Shown: positions 9,083-17,603, numbered from the stretch's first letter. The stretch: DNA of 64,000 nt from Paracoccus haematequi (GCA_945881965.1 CAMCVS010000008.1:62001-126000); one strand, 5' to 3'. Program-made: numbers and translations. Notes: a model not told the origin generated them from the sequence alone.

Positions 9083-9406
9083 TCAGTGACCTTGGGCGCA
9101 GGTCTTGCAAAAGGGCGTGTCGGGCAGCAGGTCCAGCCGCGCCGCGGCGATTTCCGCGCCACATTCGACACATTCGCCATAAGTGCCCGTGCGCAGCCGT
9201 TCCAGCGCGGCGCGGATGCGGCGGATTTCCGCCTCGCTTTGCAGGCCGAGGCTCTCCAGCACCTCGTCGCCCTCGCTCTCGATGGCGGCATCTTCCCAGT
9301 CTTTGGGGCGGGGATCGTCAAGTTGATCCTCGATGCTGTGAATCCGGCGGTCCAGTTCGCCCAACCGGGTCATCAACTGGGCGCGGCGGGCTGTCAGATC
9401 GGTCAT
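9083..9406 (-). CDS. Short TraR/DksA-family zinc-finger protein
   Basis: A 107-residue protein with an N-terminal helical hairpin (about 1-75) and a C-terminal four-Cys zinc finger, CVECG ... FCKTC. It is shorter than E. coli DksA (151 residues) and lacks an obvious paired Asp tip motif for polymerase secondary-channel action, so its effect on RNA polymerase may differ. The start at 9406 follows CAGGAGGACAGGCC, a strong ribosome site; the long open frame upstream (to 10462) is antisense to the neighbouring gene and was ignored. It is divergent from the persulfide dioxygenase operon with 162 bp between, so the two may share a regulatory region. Confidence 0.88.
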   Translation of the reverse strand: MTDLTARRAQLMTRLGELDRRIHSIEDQLDDPRPKDWEDAAIESEGDEVLESLGLQSEAEIRRIRAALERLRTGTYGECVECGAEIAAARLDLLPDTPFCKTCAQGH

Positions 9407-9524
9407 GGCCTGTCCTCCTGTGTTGCGGACATGTTGAACCAGCGCAGCGGCGGGCGCATTGATGCATGTCAACGAAGTTGCGCGGCCTATCTGTGTGACC
9501 ATGGATTTGCGGGGCTTGAAACAC

Positions 9525-9540
9525 ATTCCATTTAGGTTAT
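9525..9540. promoter_or_regulatory. Possible degenerate SqrR/SoxR/BigR-type site upstream of the persulfide dioxygenase operon
   Basis: An AT-rich patch in an otherwise GC-rich region, 29 bp before the start codon. It reads ATTC, eight bases, TTAT; the SqrR consensus is ATTC-N8-GAAT, so one half fits and the other does not. Position just upstream of a sulfide-detoxification operon is what makes it worth noting. Confidence 0.35.
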
Positions 9541-9568
9541 ATGTTTTCCCGTAACGGAGGATTTCCCC

Positions 9569-10453
9569 ATGACGCAACCGACCCAGACCATCATCCCGAC
9601 TGTCAAGGCGTTCTTTGACGATGCCACCAACACCATTTCCTATGTCGTGCGTGACCCGAACGGGTCGGCCTGCGCGATTGTCGATTCCGTGCTGGATTTC
9701 GATTATGCCTCGGGACGGACCGACACCAAATCCGCCGATGCGGTCATCGCTTATGTGCAGGCCGAAGGGCTGACGGTGGAATGGCTGTTGGAAACCCATG
9801 TCCATGCCGACCACCTGTCCGCAGCGCCCTATTTGCAGGAACGTGTCGGCGGCAAGATCGGCATCGGCGACCGCATCACCGTGGTGCAGAACACCTTCGG
9901 CAAGATTTTCAACGAAGGCACCGAGTTCCAGCGTGACGGCTCGCAGTTCGACCGTCTGTTCGTCGAAGGGGACGTGTTCCACATCGGCCAGATGCGGGGC
10001 GATGTGCTGCATACGCCGGGGCACACGCCCGCCTGCCTGACCTATGTCATCGGGGACGCGGCCTTTGTCGGGGACACCATGTTCATGCCGGATTTCGGCA
10101 CCGCGCGCTGCGATTTCCCCGGCGGGTCGGCCGAGGTGCTGTATGCCTCGATCCAGAAGGTGCTGTCCCTGCCGGACGCCACACGCATCTTCGTGGGCCA
10201 CGACTACAAGGCGCCGGGCCGCGATGATTTCGCCTGGGAAACCACGGTGGCCGCGCAAAAGGCGCAGAATATCCACGTGGGCGGTGCCAAGGACCGCGAC
10301 GCCTTTGTGGCGATGCGCACCGCGCGCGATGCAACGCTGGCGATGCCCAAGCTGATCATTCCGTCGTTGCAGGTGAACATGCGCGCGGGCCAGATGCCGC
10401 CCGCCGACGATCAGGGCAACGTCTATCTGAAAGTTCCGGTCAACAAGATCTGA
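9569..10453 (+). CDS. blh: Metallo-beta-lactamase-fold persulfide dioxygenase-like hydrolase (Blh type)
   Basis: A 294-residue metallo-hydrolase of the glyoxalase II/ETHE1 superfamily. Metal ligands are visible: THVHADHL (about 75-82), TPGHTPACLTY, FVGDTMF, and IFVGHDY. The long C-terminal part after the last His is typical of Blh, the enzyme of the bigR operon in Agrobacterium and Xylella. These enzymes oxidise glutathione persulfide to sulfite, detoxifying sulfide in the cytoplasm. The gene leads an operon with two YeeE/YedE sulfur-transport genes (75 bp and 1 bp gaps), as in bigR loci, but there is no bigR gene beside it; the only ArsR-type persulfide sensor in the window is SoxR at 38276. 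Confidence 0.9.
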   Translation: MTQPTQTIIPTVKAFFDDATNTISYVVRDPNGSACAIVDSVLDFDYASGRTDTKSADAVIAYVQAEGLTVEWLLETHVHADHLSAAPYLQERVGGKIGIGDRITVVQNTFGKIFNEGTEFQRDGSQFDRLFVEGDVFHIGQMRGDVLHTPGHTPACLTYVIGDAAFVGDTMFMPDFGTARCDFPGGSAEVLYASIQKVLSLPDATRIFVGHDYKAPGRDDFAWETTVAAQKAQNIHVGGAKDRDAFVAMRTARDATLAMPKLIIPSLQVNMRAGQMPPADDQGNVYLKVPVNKI

Positions 10454-10527
10454 CCGACACACTCCCGCGCGGCAGACGCGAACGCTGTGGCGCGGGTTTC
10501 TGACATCAGGACAACAGGAAACGAAAC

Positions 10528-10956
10528 ATGCAGATGGAATGGATCTGGGGGCTGATCGGCGGCTTGCTGATCGGGACGGGGGGCGCGGTGTATCTTCTGG
10601 CCAACGGCCGGATCATGGGCGCCAGCGGAATTATCGGCGGGCTGGTCGATGGCACGGCGTGGAACGCCTGGGCTGAACGGGTGACGTTTCTGGCGGGGGT
10701 GTTCCTGCTGCCGGTGGCGCTGTATCCGCTTTATCCGAACGGCGTGGATACCCATGTCACCGACAACTGGGCGGTGCTGATCGCAGCGGGCCTGTTGGTC
10801 GGCGTGGGCACCCGGATGGCGAATGGCTGCACGTCCGGGCACGGCGTCTGCGGCATCCCGCGGCTGTCGATGCGCGGCCTCGTGGCCACCATGACCTATA
10901 TTGTGGCAGGCGGGATCGGTGTGGTCATTTTCCGTCATTGGCTGGGAGTAATCTGA
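10528..10956 (+). CDS. pmpA: YeeE/YedE-family sulfur transporter half, PmpA type
   Basis: A 142-residue membrane protein with four hydrophobic segments. The family signature NGCTSGHGVCGIPRLS (about 104-119) carries the conserved Cys of YeeE/YedE proteins, which move thiosulfate or related sulfur species in characterised members. Half-size proteins of this kind work as PmpA/PmpB pairs. It is preceded by GGAAAC 8 bases before the ATG, follows the persulfide dioxygenase, and its stop is one base before the partner gene. Likely substrate: sulfite, sulfide or another product of persulfide oxidation (inference). Confidence 0.88.
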   Translation: MQMEWIWGLIGGLLIGTGGAVYLLANGRIMGASGIIGGLVDGTAWNAWAERVTFLAGVFLLPVALYPLYPNGVDTHVTDNWAVLIAAGLLVGVGTRMANGCTSGHGVCGIPRLSMRGLVATMTYIVAGGIGVVIFRHWLGVI

Positions 10957-10957
10957 G

Positions 10958-11398
10958 ATGATCCGCAATATCTATGCCTTCATCGCCGGCGGGTTCTTTG
11001 GTGCCGGCCTGTTCGTGTCGGGCATGACCGACACCGCCAAGGTGCAGGGCTGGCTTGACGTGTTCGGCACCTGGGATCCGACGCTGGCCTTTGTGATGGG
11101 CGGCGCGATGATCCCGATGTTCATCGCCTGGCGGCTGCGCGAGCGGCGGTCCACCCCGGTGCTGGGCGGCACATTCCCCCCGGCCCCGCCGCAAAAGATC
11201 GACCACAAGCTGGTGGTCGGATCGTTGATGTTCGGCGCGGGCTGGGGTCTGGCGGGGCTGTGCCCCGGTCCCTCGGTCGCGTCGCTGAGTTATGGCGGGG
11301 TCGGCCATTGGGTGTTCTTTGCCGCGATGATTACGGGCATGGCCATCGCGCCGTTCGTGATCGGGCGCTATACCCGGCTGACGACCGCAGCGGCGTGA
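10958..11398 (+). CDS. pmpB: YeeE/YedE-family sulfur transporter half, PmpB type (DUF6691)
   Basis: A 146-residue membrane protein with four hydrophobic segments and the partner-type signature GAGWGLAGLCPGPSVASLSYG (about 91-110), including one conserved Cys. The first half carries AGLFVSGMTDTAKVQGWLD, the typical start of this subfamily. It starts one base after pmpA, so the two are translationally coupled and probably assemble as one pseudo-symmetric channel in the inner membrane. It ends the operon; the next gene is convergent. Confidence 0.88.
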   Translation: MIRNIYAFIAGGFFGAGLFVSGMTDTAKVQGWLDVFGTWDPTLAFVMGGAMIPMFIAWRLRERRSTPVLGGTFPPAPPQKIDHKLVVGSLMFGAGWGLAGLCPGPSVASLSYGGVGHWVFFAAMITGMAIAPFVIGRYTRLTTAAA

Positions 11399-11436
11399 TT
11401 GCGATGAGGCACGCGCCGCTGTAAGGGCGGCGCGGT

Positions 11437-12522
11437 TTATTCCGGGAACGGGCGGTCTTCGAAATCCTGCATCAGATCGGCAGGCAGGTCATACTCGGTC
11501 GGGTCCGCAACGGGTTCTGTCGTGCCCGCTGACGGTGCAAGCGGGGCCGCGGGCGAAGGCGGGGCCGAGGGCGGGGTGACAACAGCCGCAGCCGCCACAC
11601 GCGCGGCAGGGTCCGGCACCGTCCCGCCGGGGGCATGCAACCGCAGGGCACGGCGGCCGTTCATCTGGCCCAATTGCGCCGTGGCGATCACGCGTTTCGG
11701 TCCCACCTCCAACGTGGCGGATCGCACGGCATCGGCTGGCATGGCCAGCACATCGCCCGCCACAAAGCCGCGCACCTGCGCCAAGGGCAGCGTCACGCGG
11801 CACAGCACCGCCTCTAGCGCAGTGGGCACATCCAAAAGCCGCGCGCGTAACCGGGCCGCCAGATCGGGTGACGACGCGATACCCTGGCCCAAGTCAGGCG
11901 GTGGCGGCGGGCGCGTGACCGCAGGCAGCGCCAGCACCAGCCGCCCCGCGCGCAAGCCGCGCGCGATATCCACCGGCACACGCAGCAGTTGATAATCCGG
12001 TAGCCCCAAGGCAAGCCCCAGCGTGCGCAAATCCACACAGCGCGCCCCGAACCGATAGCCACTGGCCCAGAACCCGTCGTCGTCGGCCGCAAGATCAGCG
12101 GCAAAGCGTGTCAGGATGTCATCCACCAACGGGGCGACGATCGCGGCATCGGTGCGCGTCGTGGGGCGCGGGTCCGGATCGCGTGGCAGGACACGCCCGA
12201 TGGTCTGCATTTCCACCAGCGCCGACAGCAGCGGAAAATCGAAATACAGCGCGCCCACCCGCCCATCGGGCCCGTCCAGCAGCACCAGCAGCCCGTCTTC
12301 GGACATGGCGTCCAGCACCTCGGCCGGATCAGACGGGCCGCGCGACCCGCCGGTGACCATCAAGGCCAGACCCATGCGGGTATCTGCCGCCTTTTCGACG
12401 GCCAGCCGCAGCGCCTTGGCCGGGGTCATCGCGCGCGCCTCGTGCGAGGCGCGGCCCACGGACGCCTTATGGCGCAACACGTCCCTGCCAAGCGTTGCCG
12501 TCATGACCACATCGCCATCCAT
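11437..12522 (-). CDS. FliM/FliN-like protein with SpoA domain, outside any flagellar cluster
   Basis: A 361-residue protein. The middle (about 40-200) resembles the FliM core (LVEMQTIGRVL, TRTDAAIVAPLVDDILTRFA). Residues about 230-300 are a SpoA (surface presentation of antigens) domain: LLDVPTALEAVLCRVTLPLA, FVAGDVLAMP, ATLEVGPKRVIATAQLGQ, ALRLH. The C-terminus is a Pro/Ala-rich linker ending in an acidic tail. FliM and FliN form the switch ring of the flagellar motor; no other flagellar or secretion genes are in the window. Start MDGDVV at 12522; an internal ATG (MTATLG) six codons later is equally possible. It could be a second, specialised switch protein or a remnant. Confidence 0.8.
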   Translation of the reverse strand: MDGDVVMTATLGRDVLRHKASVGRASHEARAMTPAKALRLAVEKAADTRMGLALMVTGGSRGPSDPAEVLDAMSEDGLLVLLDGPDGRVGALYFDFPLLSALVEMQTIGRVLPRDPDPRPTTRTDAAIVAPLVDDILTRFAADLAADDDGFWASGYRFGARCVDLRTLGLALGLPDYQLLRVPVDIARGLRAGRLVLALPAVTRPPPPPDLGQGIASSPDLAARLRARLLDVPTALEAVLCRVTLPLAQVRGFVAGDVLAMPADAVRSATLEVGPKRVIATAQLGQMNGRRALRLHAPGGTVPDPAARVAAAAVVTPPSAPPSPAAPLAPSAGTTEPVADPTEYDLPADLMQDFEDRPFPE

Positions 12523-12585
12523 TCGTCCCCGGTTCCTGCCCCAGACCTAGCGGATCGAGGTTACCAAGCGCTGAACAACAACAGG

Positions 12586-15348
12586 TCAAACCAGGGGTTC
12601 GGCGGGCAAATCCACGGCATGATCTGGTCCCCGATCTGGCCTCCGATCTGGGCCCGTATCCGCTGCGCGCAACGGCAGCGTCACCCGAAACGCCCCGCCG
12701 CCCTGCCCCGGCAGATAGGCGATGGTGCCCCCTAGCCGCGCCATGATCTCGCGGCAGATCGCCAGACCCAGCCCCGCACCGCCTGCCTTCATGTCGCTGA
12801 CGCGGGCGAATTTCTGGAAAATCATCTCTTGCTGCGCGCGTGGCACGCCCTTGCCGTTATCGACAAAGTCGATGATCGCGCGCCCGCGCCGCACACTGAC
12901 CGCGATGGTCAGTTCCGGGCGCGGCGCGTCGCAATATTTCTGCGCATTGGCAATCAGGTTGATGAACACCTGCACCAGCCGGTCCAGATCAGTGCAAAGC
13001 GTGATCGCGGCGGCCAGCGGGTTGCGCCGGATCGCCAAAGGCGTGCCCGCCGCAGTTGCCGCCGCAATCGCCTGATCAATCACGTCGGACAGGCGGCCCT
13101 CGCGCAGGTTCAGGCTCACCTGACCGTTTTCCAGCACCGACAGGTCCAACAGATCATCCAACAGGCGCGTCAGGCGGATCGCCTCGGAATGGATGATGCC
13201 CGCATATTTCTGTCGTGCCGCCTCGTCCATGCCGCCGCTGTCACGCAGGATTTCCGAAAACGCGCGGATCGAGGTCATCGGCGTGCGCAGTTCATGGCTG
13301 ATCTGCGACAGGAACGCATCCTTTTGCACCGAAATCTGCGTCAGCGATTCGTTTGCCGCGCGTAATTGCCGCGCGGTGCGGGCCAGTTCGGTGGATTTCA
13401 CCTCAAGCTGGCCCTGATATTCGATCATCTGCTGGGTTTCATCCGCCACCCGCATCAGGTCATCCACGGACACCATCGCGCGGCCCATGGATTGCGCCAC
13501 CATGGTATGCGCCGTCGCCGCCCCCATCGAGCCTGCCAGTTCGCGTTCCAGCCGTTGCAGGAATTCGGGCGTGGGTTCGGGAAGATAGCCCTTCAGACCC
13601 TGCCGCGCCGCCTCGGCCTGAAAGAAATCCTGCGCCGAGGCCGGACCCAGGATGCGCTGCGCCATCACCATCAGATCCTCGGTCTGCGCAAGCCCGCCAG
13701 ACCAGCCCTGCGCGGTCTGGGAATGTTGGAACACATTGACGAATTGCGCGCCTTGCAGCCGTTCCAGCGGGGTCGGGAAACTGGCCAGCGACACGATGAC
13801 AAAGCCCAGGGTGTTCAACCCCAGCGACCACAGGATGGCATGCACCAAGGGGTCCAGCCCCGCGATGCCGAACAACGCCTCCGGCCGCAGCCATGTCAGC
13901 CCGAACAGCCCGTTTTCCAGCACGGCCTGTGGCAGGATGCCAGCCCCGAACGACGGCAGCAGCAGGCAATACAGCCAGATCACGAACCCCGCGCACAGCC
14001 CGGTCAGCGCGCCGGTCCGTGTCGCGCCGCGCCAGAAGATGCCACCCAAAAGTGCGGGCAAAAACTGCGCCACCGCGACAAACGAGATTAACCCGATAGC
14101 CGCCAGCGCCGCACCGCCACCCGACAGCCGGAAATACAGGTATCCTAGCGCCAGCACGCCCGCGATGGACAGCCGCCGCGCCAGCAGCACCAACTGGCGC
14201 AGATCGCCGCCCGCGCCCGGAGCCCCCAGCGCGCCTTGTTCCTGATCGCCGCGCAGCCACAGCCACAGCGGCACCACGATATGGTTCGACACCATGGTGG
14301 ACAGCGCAATCGACGCCACGATCACCATCGAGGTGGCGGATGAAAACCCGCCGATGAACGACAGCATCGCCAACCCCTCGCGCCCCTGCGACAACGGCAG
14401 GGTCAGGACGAACAGATCGGGGTTCGACCCGGCGGGCATCAATTCCAGCCCCGTGACCGCGATGGGCACCACAAACAGGCTCATCGCCATCAGATAGGCC
14501 GGAAACGCCCAGGACGCTGTGCGCAGGTGGCGCTCGTCCGCGTTTTCCACCACCAGCACCTGAAACATGCGCGGAAGGGTCAGAAACGCCGCCGCCGACA
14601 CAAAGGTCAGCGCCACCCAGCGCCCGCCATCCGGCTGGAATGCGGTCAGCGCCGAGGCGTCGATGCGCGCCAGCATCTGCGGCACCCCGCCCGCCAGCCC
14701 CCAGACCACGAACACCCCCACCGCCAGCAGCGCACAGAGTTTGACCACCGCCTCCAGCGCAATGGCGATGACCACGCCGGGATGCCGTTCGTTGACGTCC
14801 AGATTGCGGGTGCCGAACAGGATGGTGAACAGCGCCAGCCCCACTGCAACCCAGAACGCGGTGGCATTGCGGTCGCCAAAGGGCGGGGTCAGCGAGTCTT
14901 CGCCCGCGAATGCGGCAAAGGACAGCGTGACCGATTGCAGTTGCAGCGCGATATAGGGCGTGGACCCAAGGATCGCCAGCAAAGTGACCACCACCGCCAG
15001 CGCGCCCGATTTGCCATAGCGCGACGAAATCAGGTCCGCGACGGACGTGATGCGCTGCGTGCGCCCGATCCGGACCAGCTTGCGCAGGCCCCACCACCAG
15101 CCGACCATCACCAACGTCGGCCCCAGATAGATCGTCAGATATTCCAGCCCCGACCGCGCGGCATAGCCAACCGCGCCGTAAAACGTCCAGGCCGTGCAAT
15201 AGATCGACAGCGACAGCGTATAGACCACGGGGGACGACAACCACCCGCCCCGCCCGTTGCGCGCCGCGCGCTCGGCCAGAAACGCCACGCCGAACAACAG
15301 CGCGACATAGGCCAGACAGACCGCCACCAGAATGTTCATCGTGGCCAT
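12586..15348 (-). CDS. Sodium:solute-symporter-type sensor histidine kinase (CbrA-like)
   Basis: A 920-residue inner-membrane kinase. The first 520 residues contain about thirteen hydrophobic segments of the SSS transporter family; about 620-690 is a helical linker; then comes the phosphoacceptor FLSQISHELRTPMTSIRAFSE and the ATPase domain with N box FINLIANAQKYC, G1 box FVDNGKGVP, F box FQKFARV and G2 box GGAGLGLAI. The N-terminal half probably senses or carries a small organic acid or amino acid, as in CbrA. The C-terminal tail is a 4-residue repeat (PDRR PDRG PDHA). The start at 15348 was chosen because it lies 1 base after the stop of the preceding gene. No receiver domain is attached; the lone receiver two genes upstream is the likely partner. 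Confidence 0.92.
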   Translation of the reverse strand: MATMNILVAVCLAYVALLFGVAFLAERAARNGRGGWLSSPVVYTLSLSIYCTAWTFYGAVGYAARSGLEYLTIYLGPTLVMVGWWWGLRKLVRIGRTQRITSVADLISSRYGKSGALAVVVTLLAILGSTPYIALQLQSVTLSFAAFAGEDSLTPPFGDRNATAFWVAVGLALFTILFGTRNLDVNERHPGVVIAIALEAVVKLCALLAVGVFVVWGLAGGVPQMLARIDASALTAFQPDGGRWVALTFVSAAAFLTLPRMFQVLVVENADERHLRTASWAFPAYLMAMSLFVVPIAVTGLELMPAGSNPDLFVLTLPLSQGREGLAMLSFIGGFSSATSMVIVASIALSTMVSNHIVVPLWLWLRGDQEQGALGAPGAGGDLRQLVLLARRLSIAGVLALGYLYFRLSGGGAALAAIGLISFVAVAQFLPALLGGIFWRGATRTGALTGLCAGFVIWLYCLLLPSFGAGILPQAVLENGLFGLTWLRPEALFGIAGLDPLVHAILWSLGLNTLGFVIVSLASFPTPLERLQGAQFVNVFQHSQTAQGWSGGLAQTEDLMVMAQRILGPASAQDFFQAEAARQGLKGYLPEPTPEFLQRLERELAGSMGAATAHTMVAQSMGRAMVSVDDLMRVADETQQMIEYQGQLEVKSTELARTARQLRAANESLTQISVQKDAFLSQISHELRTPMTSIRAFSEILRDSGGMDEAARQKYAGIIHSEAIRLTRLLDDLLDLSVLENGQVSLNLREGRLSDVIDQAIAAATAAGTPLAIRRNPLAAAITLCTDLDRLVQVFINLIANAQKYCDAPRPELTIAVSVRRGRAIIDFVDNGKGVPRAQQEMIFQKFARVSDMKAGGAGLGLAICREIMARLGGTIAYLPGQGGGAFRVTLPLRAADTGPDRRPDRGPDHAVDLPAEPLV
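12621..12651. repeat. Three 12-bp tandem units at the 3' end of the kinase gene
   Basis: GATCTGG recurs at 12621, 12633 and 12645, exactly 12 bp apart, coding PDRR-PDRG-PDHA in the kinase tail beyond the conserved domains. Confidence 0.8.
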
Positions 15349-15349
15349 G

Positions 15350-15643
15350 TCAATCCGGTCTGTCAGCGGTGGTCTCTGGCGTATCTGCGGGCTGGGCCGA
15401 GTCATCCGTGGCGGGATCAAGCCCCAGCGTCAGCGCCGCCGCCGCCGCAATCAGTCCCAGCCAGACGCCAAAGATATAGATCATCGCGCGCGAGGTGGGC
15501 GCGGGATCCCCATCCGCCGCAAACATCAGCGGCATCAGCCACAACACTACCCCCAAGAGCGGCAACAGCCGCGCCGCGTCGCGCACCCGGCGTTGCCGGT
15601 AGCTGCGGCGTTCCAGAAACAAGGGCGGCGCGGGCGGGCGCAT
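15350..15643 (-). CDS. Small membrane protein between receiver and kinase genes
   Basis: A 97-residue protein with two hydrophobic segments (about 24-44, ARLLPLLGVVLWLMPLMF, and 54-76, MIYIFGVWLGLIAAAAALTL) and an acidic C-terminus. Its ATG (15643) overlaps the TGA stop of the receiver gene by one base and its own stop lies one base before the kinase start, so the three genes are tightly coupled. Small two-helix proteins occur next to SSS-type kinases and transporters and may be accessory subunits. I do not recognise a named family. Confidence 0.8.
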   Translation of the reverse strand: MRPPAPPLFLERRSYRQRRVRDAARLLPLLGVVLWLMPLMFAADGDPAPTSRAMIYIFGVWLGLIAAAAALTLGLDPATDDSAQPADTPETTADRPD

Positions 15644-16011
15644 CAATCCGGCATCAACTGCCGCAGCGCGTCCAGCACCTCGGCGTTCGAGAACGGCTTG
15701 GTCATGAACCGCGACACACCCATGCGTTCGGCCAGATCGCGGTCGCGCGCCTGCCCGCGCGCCGTCAGCATCAAGACCGGCAGCGCCACGGTGGCCGGAT
15801 CGGCGCGCAGATCGGCGAGGATATCCATCCCCGACCGCCCCGGCAGCATCACGTCCAGGATGACCAGATCGGGGGCCTGTGCCCGGATCGCCTCCAGCGC
15901 GTCATCGCCCGTGCCATGCGACGCCACCTGCCACCCGTCGCGGATCAGGAAGAAACGGATCGCCTCGACGATATTGGGCTCGTCCTCGATGATCAGGACC
16001 GATTTCGTCAT
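15643..16011 (-). CDS. Single-domain response regulator receiver
   Basis: A 122-residue stand-alone REC domain: acidic pocket IIEDEP, phosphoacceptor Asp in LVILDVMLPG, conserved Thr in LMLTARG and Lys in RFMTKPF. No output domain is present. The start at 16011 (MTKSVLIIEDEP) is preceded by GGGGGATG. It is transcribed with the small membrane protein and the histidine kinase, and probably takes its phosphate from that kinase; where the signal goes next is not visible. Confidence 0.93.
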   Translation of the reverse strand: MTKSVLIIEDEPNIVEAIRFFLIRDGWQVASHGTGDDALEAIRAQAPDLVILDVMLPGRSGMDILADLRADPATVALPVLMLTARGQARDRDLAERMGVSRFMTKPFSNAEVLDALRQLMPD

Positions 16012-16085
16012 CGGGTCATCCCCCCTGCCCGCGCCCTGCCCGCGCCGCAAATGCGGCCAATTCCCGTTATCGGCGGAAAACCCCG

Positions 16086-16113
16086 GCCTGTCAAAACCCC
16101 TGCCTGTCAAAAC
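16086..16113. repeat. Tandem repeat of GCCTGTCAAAAC between regulator and receiver genes
   Basis: The 12-mer GCCTGTCAAAAC occurs at 16086-16097 and 16102-16113 (16-bp period), in the 110-bp gap between the ScfR-type gene and the receiver gene. Confidence 0.75.
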
Positions 16114-16121
16114 GCGAGTTG

Positions 16122-17429
16122 TCAGACCACCTGTTGCGCGGGCGAGGCATCAAGGATGGACGGCTCGCGCCGCCCCGGACAGGGGTCTTGGGGGCAGATG
16201 CGGCAGGCTACGCCCACGGGACGCGGCGGGGTCTGCGGGGTCGTGGGCGACAGGAACATATGCGCCTCGATCAGGGGCAGGTCGGGCGCGTTGCCATCTT
16301 CGACCGGCAGCGCGATGGCAAAGGCCGCAACCGCCGCCACCCCGCGTCCGGCCTGCACCAGATCGGCGCGCAACGGCGTCAGCGGGCGCGACAGCGCGGC
16401 AAAAAGCGGCCAGAGCGGACAGGCCGCGCCATGGCGAGGCAGCGGGAAATCCGCCAAGGCGCGGCGAAAGGTGAAACTGCCCGCCGCATCGCAACTGACC
16501 AGCCCGACCGGGACGGGCAAAAGACCCGGTGGCAGACAGGCCAACCGCCGCATCGCCACCGGCAGGCTGACACCCGTTGCCCGCGCCAAGGCCACCGGAT
16601 CGGCGCCCGTGCGCGGCAAGGCAGCCGTGATCCGCGCCAGCGGCAGCGCTGCGATATCGCGGGCGTGACGCTGCAACCACCCCTGCGCCAGCCCGCGCGC
16701 GGGGTCCGAACGCAGCCCTTCTGCGTCAGCCAGCACAGTGTCGGGCGTCGCCGTGCCATCCTCCAGCCCCGGAAAATGCCAGTCCTGCGCGGAAAGCCAG
16801 GCGTCCAGTTCATCCTGTGGCGCAGCGCCTGCGGCCCCAGCCTGCGCGGATTGTTCCAGATACCCCGCCAGCGCGCGCGCCGACGCCGCCAGACGGTGCG
16901 CGTCGCCATCCAGATTGCCCAGAAACCGGTCGCGCCATTCGGGTTCCAGATCGCGGTTTTCCGCCAGAATCGTCGCAGTCGCGCGTATCGCCGTCGCCGT
17001 AGACAGCATGTCATGCAAGGACGCCGCCAAGGTCGGGTCCTGGTTCAGCCGGTCCGTCAGGGTATCGACCATGCGCGCCAGATCGCCGCTGCGCCGGTGC
17101 GTGTCGGCCAGCAGACCGGCCCAACCGGGAAAGCGGCGGGCGAAATCCTCGGCGGGTTCGGTGGACACGGCCGTTGATGGCGCGGCAGCCGCCTCGCGCA
17201 GGGTGGCGACCAGATCGACTTCTGCCCCTTCGCCCAAGGCCCCCGGATCAACCCCCAACGGCGCGGCCAGCCGCGCCACCAGATCATCGCCGATCCGGCG
17301 GCGGTTATGTTCGATCAGGTTCAGATAGCTGCCGGAAATCCCCGCCGCCACGGCCAGTTCGGCCTGCCGCATCCCCATCGCCAGACGGCGTTCGCGGATA
17401 CGGGTGCCGGTAAGTTGCCGCTGGACCAT
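16122..17429 (-). CDS. XRE-family regulator with short-chain fatty acyl sensing domain (ScfR type)
   Basis: A 435-residue protein. Residues about 5-60 are a Cro/C1 helix-turn-helix (TRIRERRLAMGMRQAELAVA, GSYLNLIEHNRRRIGDDLV). The C-terminal part carries the DUF2083-type domain of short-chain fatty acyl regulators with Cys motifs near the end (VACRICPQDPCPGRREPS), a pattern also seen in the propionate/acetate regulators RamB and PccR. The start at 17429 follows GGGGAAAACC; the frame is open to 17489 but without a better start. It lies directly upstream of the receiver-membrane protein-kinase genes on the same strand, suggesting that all four respond to acetate, propionate or related acids (inference). 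Confidence 0.88.
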   Translation of the reverse strand: MVQRQLTGTRIRERRLAMGMRQAELAVAAGISGSYLNLIEHNRRRIGDDLVARLAAPLGVDPGALGEGAEVDLVATLREAAAAPSTAVSTEPAEDFARRFPGWAGLLADTHRRSGDLARMVDTLTDRLNQDPTLAASLHDMLSTATAIRATATILAENRDLEPEWRDRFLGNLDGDAHRLAASARALAGYLEQSAQAGAAGAAPQDELDAWLSAQDWHFPGLEDGTATPDTVLADAEGLRSDPARGLAQGWLQRHARDIAALPLARITAALPRTGADPVALARATGVSLPVAMRRLACLPPGLLPVPVGLVSCDAAGSFTFRRALADFPLPRHGAACPLWPLFAALSRPLTPLRADLVQAGRGVAAVAAFAIALPVEDGNAPDLPLIEAHMFLSPTTPQTPPRPVGVACRICPQDPCPGRREPSILDASPAQQVV

Positions 17430-17603
17430 CGGTTTTCCCCTGTGCTGGGCAAAGTCTAGCCAGTTTTGCCCCCCGGACAATGGCCACACGAAGCCAGCAC
17501 AGTATTAAGCGCGGATTTACCATGCGTTGCGAATGGCTTAGGTCCGACGCGCCAGTTGGCGTAAAGTGTCCGCAGGGCGGGGGCGCCTGTCATGGAGACA
17601 CCC

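Noticed and set aside
9407-10462. Long minus-strand open frame continuing upstream of the DksA-like gene, antisense to blh
   Set aside because: It only extends the DksA-like frame backwards through a clear gene; the protein is His/Arg-rich with no family match, and a strong ribosome site lies at 9406.
13460-15244. 594-codon minus-strand open frame in another phase of the histidine kinase gene
   Set aside because: Gly/Ala/Arg-rich shadow of the kinase frame, which has all kinase and transporter motifs.
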